Positions 8,606 to 17,365 of a stretch of 58,892 nucleotides of DNA are shown here, one piece after another; within the stretch, counting starts at the first letter, position 1, and every line of letters starts with the position of its first letter. The notes beneath the pieces were generated by a model. That model saw only the letters and a program-made list of their open reading frames with translations. It was not told where the DNA came from and made no database searches. Position numbers and translations under genes: made by a program. Origin of the DNA: JAJFTV01 sp964426355 (GTDB lineage Bacteria; Chloroflexota; Anaerolineae; Anaerolineales; Anaerolineaceae); the NCBI GenBank assembly GCA_964426355.1, contig CAYRRA010000003.1, forward strand, positions 1-58,892. Reading direction: 5' to 3'.

Positions 8606-9226
8606 ATGTTGAAATTAACGCCTGATTTGTATCAAAAGGGCTTGCGGGAGCTTTGTGAACGGGAAGAGGTCTTTGAGCGAATCTTTCAGCAATATGGCGC
8701 TCCACCGCTGTGGGATCGCCCGGCAGGTTTTCCAACATTAATCCATATCATCCTGGAGCAGCAGGTATCGCTGGCATCAGCCGCTGCCGCTTTCCGTAAA
8801 CTGGTGGAATATGTCTCGCTGCTGACACCGGAAGCCTTTCTCGGGCTGGATGATGATACCCTCAAATGGATCGGTTTCAGCCGTCAGAAGACGCGTTATG
8901 GTCGCTGCCTGGCGCGGGCGGTTCTGGAGGGCAGCCTTGACTTGGAAGCGCTGGAAGAAATGCAGTGTGACCAGGTGCGCACTGAGTTGATGCAGGTAAA
9001 AGGTATTGGGCGCTGGACGGCGGATATCTACCTTTTGATGGTGCTGCTGCGCGCCGATGTCTTTCCGCGCGGTGACCTGGCGCTGGCGAAGGCAGTGCAG
9101 AATGCTTTGCGCCTGCCCGCCTTGCCAGATGAACGCGTTTTAGAGGAAATGTCGGCAAACTGGAAGCCCTGGCGTGCCATTGCCGCCCGCCTGTTCTGGT
9201 ATGATTACCTGGATGGAAAAAACTGA
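8606..9226 (+). CDS. HhH-GPD family DNA-3-methyladenine glycosylase
   Basis: This 206-aa base-excision repair enzyme removes alkylated bases from DNA. It has the hairpin LMQVKGIGRWTADIYLLM (about residues 130-147) followed by the catalytic Asp region FPRGDLALAKAV, the AlkA/MAG arrangement. It lacks the N-terminal extra domain of E. coli AlkA, so it resembles the short single-domain forms. It begins 3 bases after the S9 peptidase stop and is followed closely by the methyltransferase gene, indicating co-transcription. Confidence 0.9.
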   Translation: MLKLTPDLYQKGLRELCEREEVFERIFQQYGAPPLWDRPAGFPTLIHIILEQQVSLASAAAAFRKLVEYVSLLTPEAFLGLDDDTLKWIGFSRQKTRYGRCLARAVLEGSLDLEALEEMQCDQVRTELMQVKGIGRWTADIYLLMVLLRADVFPRGDLALAKAVQNALRLPALPDERVLEEMSANWKPWRAIAARLFWYDYLDGKN

Positions 9227-9246
9227 TAGAGAAGAGAGAAACATTC

Positions 9247-9882
9247 ATGCGTACCTTTCGCCATTGGACACCCCGTTATCTGTACTCCCGTACCCTGGAA
9301 AAAACTTACCGAAGGAAAAACCCCGGTTTGCCCTGGCTGACACAGGAAGCAAACAGCATACTTGCCACGTTTTTGCTGCCAACCGATGTGGGCATAGAGT
9401 TCGGTTCAGGGCGCAGCACCTTGTGGTTTGCCAGCCAGGTGGCACATTTAACCAGTGTTGAACACAACCCCGAATGGTATGTGCGTGTCAGCGAATGGTT
9501 GAAGGAAAGCCATAAGGACAATGTGGATTATGTGCTGCACGAAAAAGAAGGCGAGGAAATCGACGAGACAAACCTGCCTGCCTATGTGCGTTCAGCGGAT
9601 TCGCTGCGTGATGAAAGCCTGGATTTCGCATTGGTTGATGGCATTTACCGGGACGCCTGTGTATTGGCTGTGCTGGCAAAAATAAAACCGGGCGGTGTAC
9701 TGGTGATTGATAACGCTAACCTGTACCTTCCCTGCAGCTCGAATGCCCCCAATTCAATCCCTGCTCATCAGCAGGCTGCCAGTCCCCGTTGGCAGCGTTT
9801 CGCTGCATTGACTGCAAGCTGGCGCAAAATCTGGACGAGCAACGGTGTCTCGGATACGGCGTTTTTCTTCAAACCCGGTTAA
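9247..9882 (+). CDS. Class I SAM-dependent methyltransferase-like protein
   Basis: The 211-aa product has a SAM-binding glycine motif GIEFGSGRST near residue 40, an acidic motif II (LTSVEHNPEWY), and downstream LDFALVDGIYR and KPGGVLVIDN, as in Rossmann-fold methyltransferases. The substrate is not evident. The N-terminus is basic (RHWTPRYLYSRT). The C-terminal part (HQQAASPRWQRF) has no feature I can place. It sits 20 bases after the glycosylase and about 70 bases before the HD-RyR gene, so it may belong to one transcript. Confidence 0.8.
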   Translation: MRTFRHWTPRYLYSRTLEKTYRRKNPGLPWLTQEANSILATFLLPTDVGIEFGSGRSTLWFASQVAHLTSVEHNPEWYVRVSEWLKESHKDNVDYVLHEKEGEEIDETNLPAYVRSADSLRDESLDFALVDGIYRDACVLAVLAKIKPGGVLVIDNANLYLPCSSNAPNSIPAHQQAASPRWQRFAALTASWRKIWTSNGVSDTAFFFKPG

Positions 9883-9955
9883 GCGAGCTTGCCTGTTGGG
9901 TTGGATATGCCTTTATGCGATTTCATCAGTTCAAAAGGACGAAAGCGGGTGTGAT

Positions 9956-11704
9956 ATGAATAACTTTTGGAAGTACTCAAATCAGTTTTTCGATGCATTG
10001 GAAGTTTTTGAGGATGTAGAAAGAGGGCATTCCTACAAGGTCTACATGCGCCAGTCTGTTATTGAGTTTCTGGAAAACGAGAACAAAGAAACTGCTTTTG
10101 CTGTGTATCGTTCATTTTTTGACAGCTATCGAATTACGATGCAAAAAGATGGGAATTCTTTTATCGACTTGCTGGATGTACTGCGCAGCTATGAAGAGAA
10201 TGCTTCCACTTTAATTGACAAACAGCGCGACCATTATGTCCATTCGGTGAATGTGTTTCTTCTCGGTTTGTGTATCTATATCCAGAATGAAAACTACCGG
10301 GCTGCGTTTGATCAGGTTAACCTGGATAAAGCGGAATATCCTTATTCTTATGGCACAAAACATGAGGAGTTTTTCTACCGTTGGGGGCTTGCCTCTCTGT
10401 TTCACGATGTCGGCTACCCGGTAGAAATCATCGGGAAGCAAATCAACAAGTTCATGGCATTTGCCACTGAGGTGGATGATGAGGCTAAGGTGAGATCGCA
10501 CCTGGAATTTGACAACTTTGAGGAGTTGAATTCGATTGTTGAGGTGTTGCCCAAGCGTGAATTCATAAAATCTTATTACGAGAAATATGATAGCTGCGTG
10601 TACGTCGATCTCCTTAAACCGATCGACCTGCTTGCTCACAAGCTGCATATTTCCCTGGATGTTGATCTGAAAGGGGTGAAATCCGCGCTGGATGGTTTTG
10701 TAACCCAGATGGCAAAGAGCGGTTTTGTGGATCACGGTTTTTACAGTGCCATTATCGTTTTAAAGTGGTACGGCTTTCTCATCCAATGCTGCCGGTATAA
10801 ACCGGAATATTTTTATTTCCCCGTTTTAGACAGCGCCAGTGCCATTCTACTGCACAACTATTACAAGAATGCCATCATGAAACCGCCCTTCAGCAAGGGC
10901 AGTCTTTCACCGTTTGAGCATCCCATTGCCTTTTTGCTGATTCTCTGTGATGAATTGCAGGAGTGGAACCGAGAAGCTTATGGCATATTAGACAGGAAGC
11001 GTACCCATGCCAGTAAGGTATCGCTGATGGTCACAAATCAACGGTTGAATATCACTTATATAACCCGCCAAAGTGCGCTGCCTGAATCGTTTTCGTCTGA
11101 AAAAGAAAACCTCCTCCGTATGTTATTGGAAATGGACGCCATTTTTAAAGACGGCTTCTCTGTAACTTGTGAAGTGATGGAGGGGGAGAAGCGGATGGCG
11201 AGTGTTGCCAGCCAGGAACAGGTTGTTGAGCCGCGCCCTCTAATGGATAACCTGGAAAAGTTGGCGATTTCCATCCATAAAATGTACAACCAGAAACAAC
11301 AAGAACGAAACCCCGATCAACCGCTGGCTTACCCATCTTTTAGCGATCTCCCCGATACGATGAAATACTCCAATTTGCGACAGGCGCGCAGTATTGCCGA
11401 TAAATTGAAATGGATGGGCTGGGAAATGCGCCCGCAAGACAACCCGGGTAAAAGGGTCACCACTTTCCCTGATGACGTGGTGGAAGCGCTTGCCAGGATA
11501 GAACATGAAGATTGGGCGCGTGAACGACAGCGTTCCGGTTGGGTGTATGGCGAGGACAAGGATGTAGACAACAAGGTCAGCCCGTATCTGATCCCATACC
11601 AGGAGCTTCCCGACGAAATCAAAGAATATGACCGTGATGCTGTGCGCAACATCCCTGAACTGCTCGCGATGATTGGCATGGCAATCTATGAAAAAGAGCG
11701 CTGA
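9956..11704 (+). CDS. HD-domain protein with C-terminal RyR domain
   Basis: The 582-aa protein has an HD-phosphohydrolase-like N-terminal half: RDHYVHSVN (about residues 91-99), FHDVG with the HD pair at 150-151, a later DHG and CDELQEW, which together could supply the H...HD...H...D metal ligands. The last ~75 residues (from IEHEDWARER to LPDEIKEYDRDAVRNIP) match the RyR domain first defined in ryanodine receptors and known in bacteria. The ATG at 9956 is preferred over an upstream in-frame start at 9845 that lies inside the methyltransferase gene. I infer a ligand-responsive phosphohydrolase; the substrate is unknown. A terminator follows. Confidence 0.8.
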   Translation: MNNFWKYSNQFFDALEVFEDVERGHSYKVYMRQSVIEFLENENKETAFAVYRSFFDSYRITMQKDGNSFIDLLDVLRSYEENASTLIDKQRDHYVHSVNVFLLGLCIYIQNENYRAAFDQVNLDKAEYPYSYGTKHEEFFYRWGLASLFHDVGYPVEIIGKQINKFMAFATEVDDEAKVRSHLEFDNFEELNSIVEVLPKREFIKSYYEKYDSCVYVDLLKPIDLLAHKLHISLDVDLKGVKSALDGFVTQMAKSGFVDHGFYSAIIVLKWYGFLIQCCRYKPEYFYFPVLDSASAILLHNYYKNAIMKPPFSKGSLSPFEHPIAFLLILCDELQEWNREAYGILDRKRTHASKVSLMVTNQRLNITYITRQSALPESFSSEKENLLRMLLEMDAIFKDGFSVTCEVMEGEKRMASVASQEQVVEPRPLMDNLEKLAISIHKMYNQKQQERNPDQPLAYPSFSDLPDTMKYSNLRQARSIADKLKWMGWEMRPQDNPGKRVTTFPDDVVEALARIEHEDWARERQRSGWVYGEDKDVDNKVSPYLIPYQELPDEIKEYDRDAVRNIPELLAMIGMAIYEKER

Positions 11705-11787
11705 ATACATAAACGAAAAGAGTGACCTCTAAACGAATTCGCGTTATGTATCACCTGCTTAAATGTCAGCCTGATGAAAACCTGTAC

Positions 11788-11824
11788 CAACCGCAAATGG
11801 GTTTGCGTGGGAATCGGTTGTTTT
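11788..11824 (+). terminator. Intrinsic terminator after the HD-RyR gene
   Basis: A nested hairpin has an outer CAACCG/CGGTTG stem and an inner CGCAAA/TTTGCG stem, followed by TTTT. Confidence 0.65.
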
Positions 11825-11884
11825 CGTAAGGTCAGTTAATCTAGTATTTACAGATAGTTAACAGTAGAAAAATCATTTTTTCGG

Positions 11885-11890
11885 TATAAT
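11885..11890 (+). promoter_or_regulatory. -10 element upstream of the membrane protein gene
   Basis: A perfect TATAAT lies 37 bases before the ATG at 11928. No strong -35 is seen at 16-18 bases; TTAACA at 11858-11863 is 21 bases away. Confidence 0.45.
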
Positions 11891-11927
11891 ACAGACGGAT
11901 GAATTAGTGATTTTGGTTGGAGGTAAG

Positions 11928-12464
11928 ATGAAGGAAAATCGTTCTGAAGATGGGTTGCTCGCCGGAAAAACCGGTTTCTTTAGAATTCCCGCCAGGTCAT
12001 TGCGGCGAGCGATGCTCCGTAATGCTTTTCGAGCAGCTTCGCATCATCGTTTGTTTATGCTGGTGCTTTCGCTGTATTTCACCGTTTTGCTGGTATTTCT
12101 TGTCGTATATGCGCTGATTGAATTAGAGAACGTTGTTCTGTCCAATTCCACACAGACAGCTCTTTTTATCCTTTTTGTTGGTGGTTTGGGTTTTCTGAAT
12201 GTGGTCTCTTTCCGAAACTTTATTTTCTCCAAGCGAATTGAAAAACAAATGATCGAAGCGATTGCCACGGTGACAGACCGCTGGGTGCAGGCAATGCGAA
12301 ATGAAGAAGGCTGCCTGTACCGTTTCTTCATTGCATACCAGGTAGATGGCAAACGTCAGATCAAAGAAGAGGTTGACGATCAGACTTTTCACGCGCTGAA
12401 ACCCGGCGACGATGTCAAGGTCTTGCTTTTACCGCATAACAACCGTTATGCCCGCCTGGCTTGA
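11928..12464 (+). CDS. Two-helix membrane protein, unknown function
   Basis: This 178-aa protein has a basic N-terminus, two hydrophobic segments (about residues 44-65 and 78-95) and a C-terminal soluble part (YRFFIAYQVDGKRQIKEEVD, then ALKPGDDVKVLLLPHNNRYARL) with a small beta-barrel look, similar to membrane proteins with DUF3592- or NfeD-like tails. I do not recognise the family with confidence. The ATG at 11928 follows GGAGG by 4 bases, so I prefer it over a start at 11907. It is flanked by terminators on both sides and is probably monocistronic. Confidence 0.75.
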   Translation: MKENRSEDGLLAGKTGFFRIPARSLRRAMLRNAFRAASHHRLFMLVLSLYFTVLLVFLVVYALIELENVVLSNSTQTALFILFVGGLGFLNVVSFRNFIFSKRIEKQMIEAIATVTDRWVQAMRNEEGCLYRFFIAYQVDGKRQIKEEVDDQTFHALKPGDDVKVLLLPHNNRYARLA

Positions 12465-12502
12465 CCCGTATTTTTCTGTTTCATACTATAATACCGTAAG
12501 CG

Positions 12503-12527
12503 ATGCAGCGCAGCAGCGCTGCATTTT
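12503..12527 (+). terminator. Intrinsic terminator after the membrane protein gene
   Basis: A perfect 9-bp stem (ATGCAGCGC/GCGCTGCAT) with a 4-base loop runs directly into TTTT. Confidence 0.75.
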
Positions 12528-12597
12528 GCATATATCAACATCGTTTACCTGGTAAGCCATAGTTCACGCCAGGCTCAATGATTTGGGAGGTAAAAAC

Positions 12598-13983
12598 ATG
12601 AGCAAGATCAATCAGATTGAGAACGGATTGCGGTACGCAGTGCAAATTGAGGGCACCCCAGAAGAAAAGCTGAACCTGGAATCGCGCATGAAACATTACC
12701 GTGTGCCTGGTTTAAGCCTGGCGGTGATCAACCATGGCGAAATCGAATGGGCTGCCGGTTATGGGGTGACGGAGAAAGACAGCGATCGACCTGTCACAAC
12801 ACAGACTCTCTTTCAAGCCGCCTCGATCAGCAAGCCGGTTTCTGCGTTGGCTGCACTGGCTTTGGCGCAGCAGGGGGCGCTGGAGTTGGACCGTGATGTT
12901 AACGAGCTGTTGAACACATGGAAGCTGCCTGACAACGAGTTTACGAGTAAAGAGAAAGTCACGCTGCGGCGGCTGCTTTCACACAGCGCGGGTTTAACCG
13001 TGCATGGTTTTCCCGGATATGCCGCTGGCGAAGAGTTACCCAGTATTTATCAGGTATTGGATGGTACACCTCCGGCGAATACAGAACCGGTGCGGGTGGA
13101 CACAGTCCCCGGCGCCTTGTGGCGCTATTCTGGCGGAGGAACTACCCTGGCGCAATTGCTCCTTACCGAAGCCGCTGGCGAGCCGTTTGATGTGCTGATG
13201 AAACGCCTGGTGCTGTCTCCGGCTGGGATGGTTTCCAGCGGTTATGAACAACCCCTGCCGGAGGCGCGCCTTTCATTGGCGGCAACAGCTCATCAATCCG
13301 ATGGAGAACCCTACACTGGGGGCTGGCACACTTACCCGGAACAGGCAGCAGCCGGTCTCTGGACGACCGCCTCGGATTTGTGCCGTTATGTGATTGAGGT
13401 TCAAAAATCGTATCGCGGTGTTTCCAACAAAGTGCTCGGCGTCGATATGACGCGTGAAATGCTGCGTCCACAGATTGGCAGTTGGGGAATGGGTCCCAGG
13501 TTAGGGGGCAGCGGTGACACAGCCTGGTTTTCTCATGGCGGCTCAAATGCTGGTTTTCGCTGCGAGATGATTGGTTTCATCCATACCGGTCAGGGCGTGG
13601 CAGTAATGACCAATGGCGATAATGGAAGTGACCTGTGCGGTGAAGTTGTGCGAGCTGTTGCGGCTGCCTATGGATGGATGGAGTTCTTGCCCGTTGTAAA
13701 ACAGTGCGTGGATGTGCCGGTTGACCTGCTGGAAACCTATGCGGGAAGTTACCAGATGTCCGAAATCCCTGTAAAGGTCGATGTCTCACGGGAAGGTGCA
13801 CAATTGAGCCTTACCGCGCAAGGCTTATTTGAAAAGGTATTGCTTTACCCCAAATCAACGAATGAATTTTTCGTCCTGGAAAATGAAATGGAACTGGCTT
13901 TTTCTGCCGAAGGGGAGGATATGCAATTGACGGTGAAGATTGCAGGTATGGTTTTAGATGCCAAACGCGAACCGGCTCAATAG
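12598..13983 (+). CDS. Serine hydrolase of the beta-lactamase / class C penicillin-binding family
   Basis: This 461-aa protein carries the class C-type motifs: SISK (Ser-x-x-Lys nucleophile), YSG in LWRYSGGGTTL in place of YxN, and HGGSNAGF as the third motif. A C-terminal region after ~residue 370 resembles the lipocalin-like DUF3471 tail of esterase-type members. No signal peptide is seen, which argues against an antibiotic-degrading periplasmic enzyme and for a cytosolic esterase or D-aminopeptidase. The ATG at 12598 follows GGGAGG; an upstream in-frame start at 12583 would overlap that ribosome-binding site. Confidence 0.88.
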   Translation: MSKINQIENGLRYAVQIEGTPEEKLNLESRMKHYRVPGLSLAVINHGEIEWAAGYGVTEKDSDRPVTTQTLFQAASISKPVSALAALALAQQGALELDRDVNELLNTWKLPDNEFTSKEKVTLRRLLSHSAGLTVHGFPGYAAGEELPSIYQVLDGTPPANTEPVRVDTVPGALWRYSGGGTTLAQLLLTEAAGEPFDVLMKRLVLSPAGMVSSGYEQPLPEARLSLAATAHQSDGEPYTGGWHTYPEQAAAGLWTTASDLCRYVIEVQKSYRGVSNKVLGVDMTREMLRPQIGSWGMGPRLGGSGDTAWFSHGGSNAGFRCEMIGFIHTGQGVAVMTNGDNGSDLCGEVVRAVAAAYGWMEFLPVVKQCVDVPVDLLETYAGSYQMSEIPVKVDVSREGAQLSLTAQGLFEKVLLYPKSTNEFFVLENEMELAFSAEGEDMQLTVKIAGMVLDAKREPAQ

Positions 13984-14058
13984 CCGAAGGGTCTCTCAGG
14001 ACTGAATGATCGCTTTCTCTCTGTACTCTTACAAAGTCTGCTGTGATAAACTAACAAT

Positions 14059-16053
14059 ATGGAACTGACCCCCGAACTTAAACGTGAAATGTATCGAACC
14101 ATGCTGCTGTCGCGCCGACTGGATGAGCGTGCCTGGGTGCTGCACCGGCAGAATAAAATCACTTTTCATATATCGGCTATCGGGCATGAAGCCGTTCAAG
14201 TGGGTGCAGGTTTTGCATTAAAGCGCGGTGAAGATTGGGTAGCTCCTTATGCCCGCGATCTGCCTCTTTTGCTGTCACTGGGTTTGAAACCGCGCGATTT
14301 TATCCTGATGTTGATGGGCAAAGCCGGCGAGTCGGATTCTGGGGGGCGCCAAATGCCGGGGAATTGGAGCATGCCATCTGCTCATGTCATCAGTACTTCC
14401 GGGGTGGCTGCCGCCCAAGTGCTACATGCAGTGGGTATTGCCCAGGGAATGCAAATCCGACATGACCAGGGTGCAGTGCTGGCTTCGTGCGGAGAGGGAG
14501 CTACTTCGATGGGCGAATGGTACGAAGCCGCCAACTGGGCGGCTGTGCATCATTTGCCAGTGGTCTTTTTGGTTCAGAACAACGGCTTGGCGTTGTCCAC
14601 GCGCCAGGCACAGCAAATGTTGCGCCCACCTGCAACCAAAGCCAGTGGTTTGGGTCTGCCGGGTAAAAAAGTGGATGGGATTACCCCCTTTATTGTTTAT
14701 GAAATGGTTGCGCAAGCACTTGAAGAAGCCCGCATTGGCAAAGGACCCTCCCTGATTGAGGTGATGGTGCAGCGCATCCCTCCGCATTCATCGGATGATG
14801 ATGACCGAATGTACCGGACACGCGATGAGGTGGAGGAAGCCCGCCGGACTGACCCCTTGTATGTGACCCGCACCGCTTTGTTAAAGGAAGGGACACTGAC
14901 GCAGCTTCAGGTTGAGGAAATTGAAGAGGATGTGAAAGCTGTGGTAGATGAAGCCGTTCGCGATGCGGAACGCGCCCCACTCCCCGCACCGGAAGAAGCG
15001 GCTGGTCCGGTTTTTGCTGACCTGGAACAGAGTAATTCTCAGGTTGCCCTGCCTGCGGTTTTACAGACTGAAAAAGAAATGACCATGCTGGAAGCCTTGA
15101 ATCTTGCCCTGGATGATGCATTGGGTAGGGATGAGAGAACGGTCTTGTTGGGGATGGATATTGGGGTTAAAGGCGGCGTGTTTCGGGTTACCGAGGGACT
15201 GCTGGAAAAATATGGACCGGAACGGGTGATGGATGTACCGCTCTCCGGCGCTGCTTTGGTTGGCGTGGGAGTAGGGTTGGCATTGTATGGTTTGTTACCC
15301 ATCTGCGAAATTCAATTTGCTGATTTTATTTTCCCAGCATTCAACCAGATCATTAATGAAGCAGCGCGCATCCATTACCGCAGCGGTGGGGCATGGCGTG
15401 TGCCGATGATCTTGCGTGTTCCTTACGGTGGAGGCGGTGGAGGGGGTCTGTATCATTCCCAGAGTATAGAAGCTTTCCTCACGCATGTGCCGGGTTTGAA
15501 GGTGGTTGTGCCCTCCGATCCGGCTATGGCGTGCAGTTTGCTGCAAGCTGCTGTGCAGGACCCCAACCCGGTCGTTTTTCTGGAGCCCAAACGAGGTTAC
15601 CGTTTATTGAAATCCTCGATCAAACAAAACGGGCAGATTCACTCCATTGGAAGCGCACGTATCACCATGCCGGGATCGGATTTGAGTGTGGTTTGCTATG
15701 GCATGATGCATCACCTGGTGATGCAGGCTGCCGAAGCGCTTTTGGACGAAGATATCTGTGCAGAAGTGATTGACCTTTGCTCTTTACAACCATTGGATGA
15801 AGAAACGATCTTAAAATCGGTACAAAAAACTGGAAAAGTTCTGATTGTGTATGAGGACAACTTATTTGGCGGATATGGCGCAGAGATTGCCGCACGGGTT
15901 GCCGACCAGGCGTTCCTTGCATTGGATGCGCCTGTGAAACGATTGGCAAGCCCGGATGTTCCTGCGGTTCCGTTCAGCCCGGCGATGCAGGACTGGTTTA
16001 TGCTCAATCGTGAAAAAATTATGAACGCGATCCGTTCGCTCGCTCGTTTTTAG
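14059..16053 (+). CDS. 2-oxoacid dehydrogenase E1, fused alpha and beta subunits
   Basis: The E1 component decarboxylates a 2-oxoacid using thiamine diphosphate and passes the acyl group to E2. Residues 1 to ~310 are the alpha part, with a thiamine motif starting at SCGEGATSMGEW and ending in VFLVQNN. From ~341 on is the beta part (MTMLEALNLALDDAL, GLYHSQSIEAFLTHVPGL, VYEDNLFGGYG). Many bacteria encode these as separate genes; here they form one 664-aa chain. Close similarity to branched-chain or acetoin-type E1 is plausible, but substrate cannot be fixed. No Shine-Dalgarno is visible; a TAAACT box ends 6 bases before the ATG. E2 follows after 15 bases. Confidence 0.92.
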   Translation: MELTPELKREMYRTMLLSRRLDERAWVLHRQNKITFHISAIGHEAVQVGAGFALKRGEDWVAPYARDLPLLLSLGLKPRDFILMLMGKAGESDSGGRQMPGNWSMPSAHVISTSGVAAAQVLHAVGIAQGMQIRHDQGAVLASCGEGATSMGEWYEAANWAAVHHLPVVFLVQNNGLALSTRQAQQMLRPPATKASGLGLPGKKVDGITPFIVYEMVAQALEEARIGKGPSLIEVMVQRIPPHSSDDDDRMYRTRDEVEEARRTDPLYVTRTALLKEGTLTQLQVEEIEEDVKAVVDEAVRDAERAPLPAPEEAAGPVFADLEQSNSQVALPAVLQTEKEMTMLEALNLALDDALGRDERTVLLGMDIGVKGGVFRVTEGLLEKYGPERVMDVPLSGAALVGVGVGLALYGLLPICEIQFADFIFPAFNQIINEAARIHYRSGGAWRVPMILRVPYGGGGGGGLYHSQSIEAFLTHVPGLKVVVPSDPAMACSLLQAAVQDPNPVVFLEPKRGYRLLKSSIKQNGQIHSIGSARITMPGSDLSVVCYGMMHHLVMQAAEALLDEDICAEVIDLCSLQPLDEETILKSVQKTGKVLIVYEDNLFGGYGAEIAARVADQAFLALDAPVKRLASPDVPAVPFSPAMQDWFMLNREKIMNAIRSLARF

Positions 16054-16068
16054 CCTGGAGGTGAAGGG

Positions 16069-17220
16069 ATGCCCACTCGTGTGCTGATGCCGGATATGAT
16101 GGATGCAACAACTGATGGAAGATTGATTGACTGGTTGAAACACGTAGGAGACCCGGTTCAAGAGGGTGAACCCATCTGTGAGGTGCAGATTAATGGCGAG
16201 AAACAGACCATTTCATCCACTGCCGAGGGGCAAATCATCAAACTCCTGGTGGCAAAAGGCGAGCGACTTCTCTCAGGGACAGTCCTTGCATGGGTAGGTG
16301 AAACGGGTGAGGACTGGGAGGAAAACACACGCCCGGTTATGACGGAGGAAATACGAACCCCCACCCCGCATTACCGCGGGTTCATCTCACCGGCGGTTGC
16401 GCGATTGTTGCAACGCTATCCGGTTGACCTTTCGCTTGTACCGGGTAGCGGAGAAGGAGAGCGCGTGACCCGCAGGGATTTGCTGGCTTACCTGAAGGAA
16501 AAGAAAGGGTTGTCAATCAGCGAGGAAGAACTCGATTTGAACGGCTCATCTCAGGATGAAGGCATTCATGCTGAAGTGAACACCACCGGCGAAATCGAGG
16601 AGACCGGTGCACCTGAGCAGCCATACTGTGCTTCATTGTTTAGGGAAGTGAATTTGCAACGGGTTGATGCCTATCGCCAGAGCAATATGGAAAACGACCT
16701 TCACTTGACGTATAGTGCCTTTTTTGTGAAAGCGGCAATTGAGGCATTGAAGTCTTTTCCTGCCGTGCAGGTCACCTGGACGCCGGAAGGCGTCTTTCAG
16801 CATGACGAAATTTCTATCGGTTTCCTGGTATTTCTGGGAAACAACAAGCCGGTTATCCCGGTTTTTCGTGGTCTGGAAAACCTGTCACTGGCGGGGCTGG
16901 CGCGCATACTGCGAGCGTTGGCAGAGCGGACGCGCGCCGGCAGTTTACAGCCATCTTCACCTAAAGCGGGAATTTTTACCATCGCTAACCATGGTGCACA
17001 GGGCTCGCATATTGCTTTTCCTGGCTTACAACCACTGCAGAATATGGTTCTGGCAATTGGGGCAGTGCACCGCAAGCCGGTGGAAGTTCATGATACAAGC
17101 ATTGAGATTCAGCCGGTTGTTTTTCTTTCACTGACATACGATCGCCGGGTAATTAATGCCTGTCTTGCGGAGCGTTTCTTCTCCAAACTGGTTGAATGCC
17201 TGGAAACATGGGGTGAGTGA
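16069..17220 (+). CDS. 2-oxoacid dehydrogenase E2-like protein with degenerate acyltransferase motif
   Basis: The 383-aa chain has a lipoyl domain (residues 1-80; lipoyl Lys is probably K45 in INGEK), a peripheral-subunit-binding domain (FISPAVARLL to TRRDLLAYL) and a C-terminal acyltransferase-fold domain. In active E2 proteins the end of that domain reads DHRVVDG-like, with catalytic His and Asp. Here it reads DRRVINA: His is Arg at 359, Asp is Asn at 363 and Gly is Ala. The rest of the fold is preserved (IANHGAQGSHIAFPGLQPLQ). It probably scaffolds and carries lipoyl groups but may not catalyse acyl transfer in the usual way. GGAGGTG precedes the ATG. Confidence 0.88.
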   Translation: MPTRVLMPDMMDATTDGRLIDWLKHVGDPVQEGEPICEVQINGEKQTISSTAEGQIIKLLVAKGERLLSGTVLAWVGETGEDWEENTRPVMTEEIRTPTPHYRGFISPAVARLLQRYPVDLSLVPGSGEGERVTRRDLLAYLKEKKGLSISEEELDLNGSSQDEGIHAEVNTTGEIEETGAPEQPYCASLFREVNLQRVDAYRQSNMENDLHLTYSAFFVKAAIEALKSFPAVQVTWTPEGVFQHDEISIGFLVFLGNNKPVIPVFRGLENLSLAGLARILRALAERTRAGSLQPSSPKAGIFTIANHGAQGSHIAFPGLQPLQNMVLAIGAVHRKPVEVHDTSIEIQPVVFLSLTYDRRVINACLAERFFSKLVECLETWGE

Positions 17221-17365
17221 TTTTGCGCCAGGAATGACGTTTGTACAGGTTACCCAATCAAAACTGCTTTTCTTTTTATTTTTCTAATTCTGCTCGATTT
17301 TATGTTATTTATAGACCTCAAGCAGCGTGCTTATTGTAAAATATGATAATAAGCGAGGCTGTTAT

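Noticed and set aside
15425..15450. G-rich run encoding seven Gly in the E1 beta part, considered as a frameshift or assembly error
   Set aside because: The E1 beta family has a Gly-rich loop here and the frame continues normally on both sides.
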